A stretch of DNA of 64,000 bases from Streptomyces lacrimifluminis (lineage in GTDB: Bacteria > Actinomycetota > Actinomycetes > Streptomycetales > Streptomycetaceae): contig NZ_BMMU01000009.1 in assembly GCF_014646095.1 (NCBI RefSeq), positions 186,001 through 250,000 on the forward strand, in the 5' to 3' direction. The translations under genes and the position numbers were made by a program. Within the stretch, counting starts at the first letter, position 1. Every line of letters begins with the position of its first letter. Shown here piece after piece: positions 53,444 to 60,829 of this stretch. A model generated the notes under the pieces. That model was not told the DNA's origin. It ran no database searches and was given only the letters and a program-made list of their open reading frames with translations.

Positions 53444-53476
53444 GTACCTAGATGCACGCTGACCAGGCAAGATGCC

Positions 53477-54184
53477 GTGGCCTATCCGGACGGAGGACGG
53501 ACGTTGGAACTGGCCCACCGTGACTACGAAGTGCTCAAGCTGACGCGCACCTTTTCCCAGCTTGCCTCAACCCACATAACCGAACTTCTTTTTTCTCATC
53601 GGTCGCACTCGGTTCCTGACAAAGTGCTGGGGCGGTTGGTGCGGCTCGGCTACCTTTCCCGCGTCGGTCGTCGGGCTGGTGGCGACAAAGGCGGAGCGGG
53701 GGCGTTCGTGTACCAACTTGGGCGCGCTGGCCGTCTGCTTCTGGGAGTGGATAGCCGCCCGTCCCCTAACGTCAGTAACCACGCCCTCATGATTGCGGAT
53801 ACCTACGTGGAACTGCGGCGGGCGGAAACGGCGGGGGTGCTTTCCATACAGCATTGGGAGGTAGAAAGGCCCGTTCCGCCTAGCGTCCGCGCGGATCTCG
53901 CCGTATCGCTCGACTTCCCGCAGCAGGGACGGCAGAGCGCGTTCTTTCTGGAAATCGACCTGAGCACCGAACCGCCAGCGCGTATCCGGGAGAAGGTGGC
54001 GGGGTACTGGCGAGCCGTCGAAGCCAACACCGCCGACTACTTCCCGTACGTGGTGTTTGTAGTCAAGCACGAAGTACGCAAGCGCGAGATGGAGCGGCTG
54101 TTTGCGAAGCTGCCCGAAGAGCAGCAAGACATGGTGCGGGTGTACTTGATGGGCGAGCTAATCCCTTGGCTTTTGCAGCTCTGA
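53477..54184 (+). CDS. Replication-relaxation family protein
   Basis: A 235-residue winged-helix protein of the replication-relaxation type. The N terminus (YEVLKLTRTFSQLASTHITELLF, LGRLVRLGYLSRV) is the helix-turn-helix; the middle and C terminus (ADLAVSLDF, FFLEIDLSTEPPARIREKVAGYWRAV, VVFVVKHEVRKREMERLF) are the family body with a nuclease-like acidic core. The family accompanies coupling ATPases in actinobacterial plasmids and elements. GTG 53477. It may initiate or regulate plasmid replication or transfer. Confidence 0.8.
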   Translation: MAYPDGGRTLELAHRDYEVLKLTRTFSQLASTHITELLFSHRSHSVPDKVLGRLVRLGYLSRVGRRAGGDKGGAGAFVYQLGRAGRLLLGVDSRPSPNVSNHALMIADTYVELRRAETAGVLSIQHWEVERPVPPSVRADLAVSLDFPQQGRQSAFFLEIDLSTEPPARIREKVAGYWRAVEANTADYFPYVVFVVKHEVRKREMERLFAKLPEEQQDMVRVYLMGELIPWLLQL

Positions 54185-54225
54185 AAACGTTGTATTTAGT
54201 ACGGCGCTAACAGGGGCGAAAAGTA

Positions 54226-54254
54226 TTGATTAACAGGGGTGGATTGTTTATAAT
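54226..54254 (+). promoter_or_regulatory. Strong vegetative-type promoter
   Basis: TTGATT and TATAAT are separated by exactly 17 bases. This is a near-perfect housekeeping promoter and unusual in such a high-GC genome. It drives the structured leader and the small-gene run beyond. Confidence 0.75.
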
Positions 54255-54271
54255 AAAGACATAAAGTAAAG

Positions 54272-54480
54272 GCCCCGCTTGCGACAGGACCAATACAGGT
54301 TTCGGCTAGAATTAGTAGCCAAAACCATTGCTATTTATAGCACCTCCTGTCGCTTTGGGCAAGGAGGTTATTTTTACCCAGACGAAGACGACAACAAGAA
54401 ACCGCAACCAAAGCAAACGTAAGTAGCGCCGGAAGCTCGACCGCTCCACGGGGTCGGTTTCCTATGGCGCAAGGAAAATA
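54272..54480 (+). ncRNA. Structured leader RNA
   Basis: About 200 bases of noncoding RNA lie between the promoter and the first gene. An outer stem pairs GCGACAGGA (54281-54289) with TCCTGTCGC (54345-54353), extended by GCCC/GGGC (54272-54275 / 54357-54360). Inside is a hairpin GGTTT-c-GGCTA / TAGCC-a-AAACC (54298-54326). A second hairpin (54426-54470: GCGCC / GGCGC with inner CGACC / GGTCG) ends right before the ribosome site. AAGGAGG at 54361-54367 may be a trapped or decoy ribosome site. It could be a riboswitch, attenuator or structured mobile-element RNA; no known class was recognised. Confidence 0.55.
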
Positions 54481-54483
54481 GGA

Positions 54484-54753
54484 ATGAGGATACAAAATAT
54501 TGCCAACAGGATCGAAGCCTTAGGCGGCGCGTGCGTCATTGATATGCGCAGGCATGCAGATGGCCAGTACATAGTGAAACTTAGCGGCAAGCTCGGCGAG
54601 TACAACGTCGAGGCCACCAATTATAAAAGCCCGTCGGAATCGCCAGCAGAGGCGGAGACGTCCGGCATAGCGATTAAGCCCCAGGCTGGTATCTCTTGGA
54701 CGTACTACCGCGCAATTGAAGCGCTCGACTTGGTAGCGAAGGGGGTGATGTGA
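54484..54753 (+). CDS. Small protein, copy A of a tandem pair
   Basis: An 89-residue protein beginning MRIQNIANRIEALGG, paralogous to the 55121 product (MRIRNIANRIEELGG) with shared VKLSGKLGEYNVEATNY / VKLTGKVGQFDIEATDY. GGAAAATAGGA precedes the ATG. It contains a TTA codon (Leu), the kind that depends on the bldA tRNA in Streptomyces. The next gene overlaps its stop. Unknown function. Confidence 0.68.
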   Translation: MRIQNIANRIEALGGACVIDMRRHADGQYIVKLSGKLGEYNVEATNYKSPSESPAEAETSGIAIKPQAGISWTYYRAIEALDLVAKGVM

Positions 54754-55040
54754 AACTCCTGACCAAAGAGATTGAGCGGCAGCTACCGCCCCTTGGTGCT
54801 AACGAGAATGACCCCGACCCCATTGCGTGGGTGAAGTTCTTTACCCCCGACAGTAATTGGACGTGGTACGGGATGGAGTACGACCCGGAGAAAAGAATCT
54901 TCTTTGGGCTCGTGCACGGCTTTGAAACAGAGTACGGGCACTTCAGCCTTGACGAACTGGAACAGGCGCGCGGACTACTTGGCTTACCGGTAGAGCGGGA
55001 CAAGTTCTTTACGCCTACGCCTGCTTCGGATTTGGAGTGA
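54750..55040 (+). CDS. DUF2958 protein
   Basis: A 96-residue protein matching DUF2958: MKLLTKEIERQLPPL at the start, VKFFTPDSNWTWYGMEYDP, FFGLVHGFETEYGHFSLDEL and LGLPVERD. Such proteins are typical of phages and plasmids; the function is unknown. GTG 54750 overlaps the previous stop. Confidence 0.85.
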   Translation: MKLLTKEIERQLPPLGANENDPDPIAWVKFFTPDSNWTWYGMEYDPEKRIFFGLVHGFETEYGHFSLDELEQARGLLGLPVERDKFFTPTPASDLE

Positions 55041-55067
55041 TGGCACAGCGAATATAAAACGTAACAG

Positions 55068-55102
55068 CGCCGGAAGCCTCCCACTGGGGTTGGCTTCTGG
55101 CG
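55068..55102 (+). promoter_or_regulatory. Hairpin before the second paralogue
   Basis: CGCCGGAAGCC (55068-55078) pairs with GGCTTCTGGCG (55092-55102) with one G-T pair. The same AGCGCCGGAAGC start occurs before the first paralogue at 54425, so each copy has its own leader hairpin. Confidence 0.6.
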
Positions 55103-55120
55103 ACACAGGAGATAGAAGAA

Positions 55121-55414
55121 ATGAGGATTCGGAACATAGCAAACAGGATTGAGGAGTTAGGCGGTACGTGCGACATCAAGACCCACCGCCGGAAAGACGC
55201 CCGGTACGTCGTGAAGCTCACCGGCAAGGTGGGGCAGTTCGACATTGAAGCGACCGACTATAACGCACCGTCGCGACTTTCGACGGTAGCCGATGCGGCG
55301 TACATATCCGTCAAGCGCGAGGACGAGCAGCCAAGCCAGACGGTCAACCCGTGGAAGATTCACCGCACCATTAGCGCGATGGCTCACGCCGTGACGAAGA
55401 AGGCCGCGCGATGA
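55121..55414 (+). CDS. Small protein, copy B of a tandem pair
   Basis: A 97-residue paralogue of the 54484 gene product (see shared N terminus and the VKLTGKVGQFDIEATDY core). AGGAGAT precedes its ATG. Duplicated with its upstream hairpin but diverged in the C terminus. No catalytic motif is apparent. Confidence 0.68.
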   Translation: MRIRNIANRIEELGGTCDIKTHRRKDARYVVKLTGKVGQFDIEATDYNAPSRLSTVADAAYISVKREDEQPSQTVNPWKIHRTISAMAHAVTKKAAR

Positions 55415-55614
55415 AGGCGATGATCGAGATAAGCAGAAACACTGCACGATCAATCTGGGAGGGTGGAGACGCAGACGTTTATGAGCTTCTACATGATGGC
55501 TCTGAATCACTGATCGCAGACGGAGATAACTTCGACTACGTGACGTCAAAGGTTGAAAATTTCGGCATTGAGGGTGAGGTGTTCGGAACGCTTTACAGCG
55601 AGGAAGCCCTCTAG
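55411..55614 (+). CDS. Small protein of unknown function
   Basis: A 67-residue acidic protein (SIWEGGDADVYELLHDGSESL, YVTSKVENFGIEGEVFG). ATGA overlap with the previous stop. Unknown. Confidence 0.55.
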   Translation: MKAMIEISRNTARSIWEGGDADVYELLHDGSESLIADGDNFDYVTSKVENFGIEGEVFGTLYSEEAL

Positions 55615-55856
55615 TGAATGACGAACAACGACGATGTACCCGGGAAGACTTGCGGATCGTACTTAACGTTCCGAGCTACTGGGGTGTTACCGATGACGGC
55701 TTTGCTGATTGGGGCGACCATCACGGTGAGGGCGACGCCGACGATTTCGATAGCTACCAATGCGATGGCTGCGGCGAGTTCTTCACGAAAGCCGAAGAGC
55801 GGGAAGACGCCTGGCAAGCAGCCCTCGACCACCTGACGAAGCCGGGGACCGCGTAA
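55614..55856 (+). CDS. Small acidic protein with CxxC
   Basis: An 80-residue protein; Asp/Glu-rich with DDFDSYQCDGCGEFFTKAEE, where C-x2-C may bind zinc. GTG overlaps the preceding TAG. Unknown; part of the overlapping chain. Confidence 0.55.
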   Translation: MNDEQRRCTREDLRIVLNVPSYWGVTDDGFADWGDHHGEGDADDFDSYQCDGCGEFFTKAEEREDAWQAALDHLTKPGTA

Positions 55857-56092
55857 TGGCGGCCACCGCGTTCCACTACTACAAGGTGTTGTACCACGTG
55901 TTCACGCACTCCGCGTACGCGCCGGATGAGTGGACGGAGGACTACAACAAGGCCGAGGAAACCTGCAAGCTGTACGCCGACACCCACGGCTATGCCCGCT
56001 TGTACGAAGAGCGCTACCCGACACGTGGCCACTACGAAGACGCCCAGTGCGAAGAAGACTGCCTGGTGGCTGTCGGGGAGTGCCCGTCATGA
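55856..56092 (+). CDS. Small Tyr/Cys-rich protein
   Basis: A 78-residue soluble protein with many aromatic residues (FHYYKVLYHVFTHSAYAPDEWTEDYNKAEETC) and three Cys at the C terminus. Its ATG overlaps the TAA of the previous gene and its own stop overlaps the next ATG. Unknown. Confidence 0.58.
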   Translation: MAATAFHYYKVLYHVFTHSAYAPDEWTEDYNKAEETCKLYADTHGYARLYEERYPTRGHYEDAQCEEDCLVAVGECPS

Positions 56093-56319
56093 GCCGTCGC
56101 CGACAACCCTTGCTTGCCCGGCTTCTATGGGGACGCTCGCGCCGTACCACCAGGAGCACGACCCCGAGTGTGGTCGTCACCCGTGTACGAGCGGAACCAT
56201 CACCAGCCACCTTGCCGATGGTCACGCCGCAACTGGCCACCGATTTCCGCCTTGCTGTCGGTATCGCAACCAGTCTCGCGCTGGGTGTCGGGTTGTCCTT
56301 CGCCATCCTCCCCGCATAG
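56089..56319 (+). CDS. Small membrane protein
   Basis: A 76-residue protein: basic N terminus (MSRRRQPLLARLLWGRSRRTTR) and a C-terminal membrane segment (FRLAVGIATSLALGVGLSFAIL). ATGA overlap with the preceding gene. It may be a membrane partner for transfer, but nothing in the sequence says so. Confidence 0.55.
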   Translation: MSRRRQPLLARLLWGRSRRTTRSTTPSVVVTRVRAEPSPATLPMVTPQLATDFRLAVGIATSLALGVGLSFAILPA

Positions 56320-56568
56320 CCAGCAGCGACCAGCTCGGGCGCTGTCGTCATGGATCGGTCGCGTGCGCGTCGACGGCCTGGTGGTGGTTGGTCATCGGCA
56401 CCAACTGCCCTCCGCCGGCGCAAGCTGGGTCGTCTGGTTCTACTGGTGCCCGCGGTGGCGTGGTGGTCGAGCACACCCAAGCGCCACCAGCCGGACGCAC
56501 GCCCCATGCTGTTCATGCTCGACGAAAGAAAGGAATAATGAGAAAATAGTAGACGAAAGATTTAGCAT

Positions 56569-56760
56569 ATGAAATTAGATGAACTTACCGACAGTGAACT
56601 GATCCAAAAAATCGCCTACGCGCTTCACCTGGCCGTGAAAACGTCACTCGGGCAGGAAAAGGTCGACGAGTGCTACGCGTACTGCTCTGTGAATGGCAAG
56701 CTCGACGTATATAAACAAGCTTTCGAGCAATTCAAGCAGCAGGTGATAATCGTTGATTGA
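56569..56760 (+). CDS. Small helical protein
   Basis: A 63-residue protein (KLDELTDSELIQKIAYALHLAVKTSLG, YKQAFEQFKQQVIIVD). It overlaps the TTG start of the next gene. AT-rich. Unknown. Upstream, 56320-56568 has overlapping frames but no convincing gene. Confidence 0.55.
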   Translation: MKLDELTDSELIQKIAYALHLAVKTSLGQEKVDECYAYCSVNGKLDVYKQAFEQFKQQVIIVD

Positions 56761-57628
56761 AAATAAAGCAGCATCCGGTATGAACCCTTACGAACCCCTT
56801 GCCAACTACCTTGAACCGATCTTCGGCAACATCTATGAATACAACATGGACGAACCGGGGTTTGACAGGCAGGAGTGGACGAACGAACTACGGGAAGCCG
56901 TAATCCACTACCTAGAGCACGGTCTACCGGAAGACATTGCCGTTACCCTCTTTTGCCTTGACGGCGAAGCGCTTAAAGACCCAGGGGTCAAACGCGCGGC
57001 GATAGACGACCTCCTCAAAGGTTGTGACGCGTGGGAAGTTGCCTTCGAAGTAAGGGGTGCTGCTGTACGTGCCGTTCCGACTCTGGATCAACTGATTGGC
57101 CACCTTGACGCGTGGCCGAGTAGAGACGAAGCAGTGGACGCTGAATTATGGCTTGAAGCCAACCTCACCAACTGGAGGTTCATGATCGAAAAACTAGACC
57201 CTGCACTGACACAACAGCCAACCTTCGATTTCGACGCCATGGATTACGCGCCGCCTGCACTTCTAAAAGCGTGGCACGACGCGGTTGGTCCAGCACCGAG
57301 CGACCTCACCGATGATGAGTGGCAGCTACTCACGCAGACCCTGCCACCGGACGCCCCAGGTATGAAGACAGAGCAAGGTGCCGCAAGCACCCGCCGAGCG
57401 TTGAACGGCATGTTGTACCGACACCGACACCACTACCAGACGGCATGGACTCAGGTGCCACGTAGGTACGGCAACGATGCGTCCATTCAGGCTCGGGTAA
57501 GCAGCTACAAGAAGAAGGGGGTCTTCGCGCGCACCCTTGCAGCTCTCGACGGCATCCCCGGTGCTGAACGCTTGGTGGAGTGGCTGCGTCATCTCGAAGG
57601 TGGCGAGTCGTCGAAGGACCGGCCATGA
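56753..57628 (+). CDS. Protein with domesticated IS5-type DUF4096 domain
   Basis: A 291-residue protein. The first 180 residues are helical and unknown (HYLEHGLPEDIAVTLFCLDG). The C terminus matches the transposase N-terminal DUF4096 domain: LTDDEWQLLTQTLP, RRALNGMLYRHRH, W-x-x-VPRRYG, and KKKGVFARTLAAL. The catalytic DDE domain is absent, so it is no transposase; the domain may bind DNA. TTG 56753 overlaps the preceding stop; a later ATG at 56780 is possible. Confidence 0.62.
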   Translation: MIENKAASGMNPYEPLANYLEPIFGNIYEYNMDEPGFDRQEWTNELREAVIHYLEHGLPEDIAVTLFCLDGEALKDPGVKRAAIDDLLKGCDAWEVAFEVRGAAVRAVPTLDQLIGHLDAWPSRDEAVDAELWLEANLTNWRFMIEKLDPALTQQPTFDFDAMDYAPPALLKAWHDAVGPAPSDLTDDEWQLLTQTLPPDAPGMKTEQGAASTRRALNGMLYRHRHHYQTAWTQVPRRYGNDASIQARVSSYKKKGVFARTLAALDGIPGAERLVEWLRHLEGGESSKDRP

Positions 57629-57659
57629 GGGGCTAGCACACGCTGAGTAGATCGCCTCG

Positions 57660-57690
57660 ACCAACCACACGCCGGCCACGGTCGGTTGAT
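57660..57690. repeat. Copy of a dispersed repeat (CACGCCGGCCACGGTCGGTTGATC)
   Basis: ACCAACCACACGCCGGCCACGG (57660-57681) recurs exactly, inverted, at 61118-61139. The right part of this copy matches 49239-49262 at about 21 of 24 bases, and a shorter copy (CCAAC-N2-CACGCCGGC) is at 58634-58649. The copies lie next to gene boundaries. Confidence 0.6.
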
Positions 57691-57731
57691 CCCGTCGACC
57701 TAGCTGCGCAGGACGCAGGAGCCGTGCGGTA

Positions 57732-58598
57732 ATGGCTGCCGTGGATCAAAACTCGTTGCGGAAGCTCGTGGAGGGTCAGCTTCTACGACTGGAGGGCAAC
57801 GCCTTCCAGGACTGCATGGATCGGCTTGGCCTCGTGCTACACCCTGGCGACTACCAACCCGTGAGGGCGGCCGGGCCGAAGGGCGACACCAAGAACGACG
57901 GCTACTGCCCGAAGGCTCGGGTGTTCTTCGCAGCGCACGCCACGCGCGGCGAGCGAATCGACAAGACCAAAGCGAAGATCCGCGGTGACTTGGAGGGCTG
58001 CCTCCAGGAGCACCGTGACGTGAGGGTGTGGCGCTTCCTCACCAACGACACTGTTCCAGGCGAGGTCGACCAGTTCATCGACAACGAGCTTCGCTCCTTG
58101 TACCCCAGCGTCACCATCGAGATATGGGGGCTCAAGACGCTGGCCGATGAGATCAGCAAGCTCAAAAAGGTGCAGGTCGACAGGATCATCGACGTCATCA
58201 CGGTGGACGAGCCGGAGTTTGAAGTCGTGGTGCTCGACCACATGAAGACGGGGCGTGACCTCTGGCCAGTCCTCTCAGGCTGTCTCGGATGGTTGCCGCA
58301 TGAAGAACCAGACGACTGTACCGACGACGAGCAGGATCTCATCGACAGTGCGATCCAAAGCTTCCAAGACTGGAGCGACATCTCGTCAGACATCGAGTTC
58401 TCTCGCTCCTCGGTACGGGACGCGCAGCGAAGCATCACTGCCATCTTGGAGGAGCTTGCAGAGAAGAAGCTCGCCCTCTTCGCCGCGACGGCGGACAACT
58501 ATCCTCTTACTGGTGGCCCATCGCCGTTCTTGGGGACTGTGGCCATCTTCAGGATCACGCGGGTGACTAGTGCAGACGACGCACCTAGCAACAGGTGA
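57732..58598 (+). CDS. Putative PD-(D/E)xK-like nuclease domain protein
   Basis: A 288-residue protein. Residues about 15-110 resemble the nuclease-like domain found at the N terminus of several defence effectors: RLEGNAFQDCMDRL, PVRAAGPKGDTKNDGY, VFFAAHATRG and CLQEHRDVRVWRFLTNDTVPGEV. The Glu, Asp and Lys (EGNAFQ, GDTKNDG) could be catalytic, but the second Asp/Glu-x-Lys is not canonical. The remainder is helical. ATG 57732. It lacks an obvious sensor domain and may be a truncated effector or partner of the neighbouring genes. Confidence 0.58.
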   Translation: MAAVDQNSLRKLVEGQLLRLEGNAFQDCMDRLGLVLHPGDYQPVRAAGPKGDTKNDGYCPKARVFFAAHATRGERIDKTKAKIRGDLEGCLQEHRDVRVWRFLTNDTVPGEVDQFIDNELRSLYPSVTIEIWGLKTLADEISKLKKVQVDRIIDVITVDEPEFEVVVLDHMKTGRDLWPVLSGCLGWLPHEEPDDCTDDEQDLIDSAIQSFQDWSDISSDIEFSRSSVRDAQRSITAILEELAEKKLALFAATADNYPLTGGPSPFLGTVAIFRITRVTSADDAPSNR

Positions 58599-58688
58599 CG
58601 GGCGAGCTTCCTACCGCGCATGAACCACCCGATCCAACTGCACGCCGGCGGGCGCCGTAGGTCCAGGCGATCCAGCGACAGACACAAC

Positions 58689-58721
58689 AGCACCCCGTGC
58701 CCTGCCGGGCTACGGGGTGTT
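58689..58721. terminator. Bidirectional terminator
   Basis: A stem AGCACCCCGT / ACGGGGTGTT lies between the rightward nuclease-like gene and the leftward small gene. Confidence 0.7.
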
Positions 58722-58755
58722 CAAGGGTGCTGAGCGGCGCGGTTGCTCGTCGAGG

Positions 58756-59028
58756 TCAACGATCCTGATCGTCCTGGTAGACGTTCACGGTCACGTCATG
58801 TGCGCTGTAGTTCACGACGAACACGACCACCCGGATTGATCCGTCCTCCAGGACGGGGTGGCTCACGACCCATTGAACGTTGTCCTTGGGAACGTACTGC
58901 TTCGACTCGAAGCTGATAGCCAGCCTGGGGACGAGTTCTTCGGCCTCGTACTCACCAATGACAATGCGGCCAGCGCGGTCATCAGCGTGCGGTGGAATGA
59001 CTCGGGACGCTAACAGGTCACCGCTCAT
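58756..59028 (-). CDS. Small beta-rich protein, second of a paralogous pair
   Basis: A 90-residue protein. Its ending VVVFVVNYSAHDVTVNVYQ parallels VLHVANHSGKTVNVEVQQ of the upstream gene, so the two arose by duplication. Its start overlaps the upstream stop (ATGA). No family recognised. Confidence 0.62.
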   Translation of the reverse strand: MSGDLLASRVIPPHADDRAGRIVIGEYEAEELVPRLAISFESKQYVPKDNVQWVVSHPVLEDGSIRVVVFVVNYSAHDVTVNVYQDDQDR

Positions 59029-59345
59029 AACTGCTGAACCTCAACGTTCACGGTCTTGCCGCTGTGGTTGGCAACGTGCAGCACAAGCTCGTACTCGTCA
59101 TATTCCGCGCTGAGCTTGGTGATCTGTGCGTCAACATCCTTCGGATTGAGATCCGGCGCTATCTCAATCGAGAAGCCAATAGGTGGCTCGTCATCCGTGA
59201 AGTCGCCGAGTGAGATGTGATCCTTCTTCTTTGGCGGAACCTCGAACACCACGATGGGGCGGCTTTCCTGATCAGGCTTTGGCTGGAGGAACTGCGATGC
59301 TTCGGATTCTCTTCGAGGGACTGGCACTGGTTGCTTGTTGTTCAT
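59025..59345 (-). CDS. Small beta-rich protein, first of a paralogous pair
   Basis: A 106-residue protein: basic/Pro N terminus, then PIGFSIEIAPDLNPKDVDAQITKLSAEYDEYELVLHVANHS. ATG 59345 has AAGGAAG eight bases away; the frame upstream to 59384 is not used. The pair stands between two rightward genes and may act as a complex. Unknown. Confidence 0.62.
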   Translation of the reverse strand: MNNKQPVPVPRRESEASQFLQPKPDQESRPIVVFEVPPKKKDHISLGDFTDDEPPIGFSIEIAPDLNPKDVDAQITKLSAEYDEYELVLHVANHSGKTVNVEVQQL

Positions 59346-59599
59346 AATCCATCTTCCTTTGACTTTAGGGGCGGAATATTTCAAAGAAAGCGCAATTTAG
59401 TGTATATTATGTGTAGGTGATTTGCGCTCTGCTTTAAAACTCCACTTTTTGCTTTTAAGGCGTATAATCGCCTTAGAGGTGCAAACAGTAATACCCCGCC
59501 GTTAGTGTGGGTAGCAAAAGCGCCATGCTACTTAAAACTTTACATGGTTAGTGTGTAAAGTTCAATAGAAAATGTGAGCCAAGGAACAACTTAACACCT

Positions 59600-60829
59600 A
59601 TGCATTATTTCAAACATTCCCAACTCGTCGAAAGGTTCCATGTTTCAAAAAAGACCGTTTCCAATTGGATTGATGCCTCTAAGGCAGGCAAGAACCGATT
59701 GAAGCTGGTAACTCACGGCAAGTTCACCCACATCCTCGACAGTCCCGAAAACGTGTTGATCCTGGAACGGCTTGCTGAGAAGGCGCGGCGCTACCAATCC
59801 GGCCAGTACAAGAAGATTCAGCCAAAGCCTGAGTTTTACTCCATTTTCAGCGAGCACCAGCGTGCCGACATCGTCAGGAGTATGAACAGGGACCGCGAGA
59901 TTCCTCGGCAGTACGGCTACATGAAAGACGGAGCGACGAACTGGGATAACTGGTTGCAGCGCTTGGCCAATGAGGAGTCCCCGAACATCCTGAAGGGCAC
60001 GGTTGAGTTGATCCAGAAGAACATGGAAACGCTCGACTGGCTCCTAGAAGGAAACAAACGGGTAAACGTGATCGACCTCGGCGCGGGTAACGCCTACCCG
60101 GTCAAGGGTTTGCTTGGCCACTTGATTGAGCGTAATCTGCTGCACCGCTACATTGCCGTTGACATCAGCCCGTCAATGTTGGATCTTGCCAAGCATAATG
60201 TGACGGAGTGGTACGGCGACGACGTAAAATTCGAGGGCTACGTCCGTGACATCAGCTATGAGCGCTTTGATGACCTGTTGGTCGACGACATAGAGGTTGA
60301 GGAGACAATCAACCTCGTCTTGTTACTCGGCGCTACCCCTATGAACTTCCGTTCTTTCACGGACGTGCTGAATCCAGTACATGCAAGCATGGGGCAGAAT
60401 GACCTCCTCATGTACACCGGAAAGCCCGACACCGAGATGGCTCGGCGGTACTTCGACTTTAGCTCTACTCCCGGTGCAGGAAAATTATCGCCAAGCCACA
60501 AGTACATCCTTGACCTCTTAAACATCGACGAGTCGCTGTATGACGTAAAGCAGGGATTTGATGAGACGCTACGGATGCGTTTTATCCGCATACGGCTCAC
60601 CACTCCTGTGATGATTGAGTTTGAGACGAGGGGCACAAAGCGCAGCGTCACCTTAGAAATCGGTGACGAGATCCTGCTGCTGCGGGTCTGGCATTTGTCC
60701 GCGCTTGAGGTCATCAGCGAGTTCGAAAAATCCGGCTTCACCCTCTTGCAGTCGAGCCTCACGAAGGACCGGCAGTCGTTCTTGTCCATCTCTGGTGTCG
60801 AGGCTCGCAACGACATGGAGCGCATGTAG
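59600..60829 (+). CDS. HTH domain fused to EgtD-like methyltransferase
   Basis: A 409-residue fusion. Residues 1-40 form a helix-turn-helix (HSQLVERFHVSKKTVSNWIDAS). From about 140 a class I methyltransferase of the EgtD/histidine N-alpha-methyltransferase (Methyltransf_33) type begins: VIDLGAGNAYPVKGLLGHL, IAVDISPSMLDLAKHNV, LVLLLGATPMNF, KYILDLLNI, MRFIRIRLTTPVMIEFETRG and SALEVISEFEKSGF. The gene is AT-rich and uses at least four TTA leucine codons, so translation may be bldA-dependent. Histidine is not necessarily the substrate. A promoter region with hairpin CTTTACATGGTTAGTGTGTAAAG precedes it. Confidence 0.85.
   Translation: MHYFKHSQLVERFHVSKKTVSNWIDASKAGKNRLKLVTHGKFTHILDSPENVLILERLAEKARRYQSGQYKKIQPKPEFYSIFSEHQRADIVRSMNRDREIPRQYGYMKDGATNWDNWLQRLANEESPNILKGTVELIQKNMETLDWLLEGNKRVNVIDLGAGNAYPVKGLLGHLIERNLLHRYIAVDISPSMLDLAKHNVTEWYGDDVKFEGYVRDISYERFDDLLVDDIEVEETINLVLLLGATPMNFRSFTDVLNPVHASMGQNDLLMYTGKPDTEMARRYFDFSSTPGAGKLSPSHKYILDLLNIDESLYDVKQGFDETLRMRFIRIRLTTPVMIEFETRGTKRSVTLEIGDEILLLRVWHLSALEVISEFEKSGFTLLQSSLTKDRQSFLSISGVEARNDMERM

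Noticed and set aside
55926..56549. Long plus-strand frame over the small-gene run
   Set aside because: It crosses two overlapping genes with proper starts and codes Arg/Pro/Thr-rich sequence typical of a shadow.
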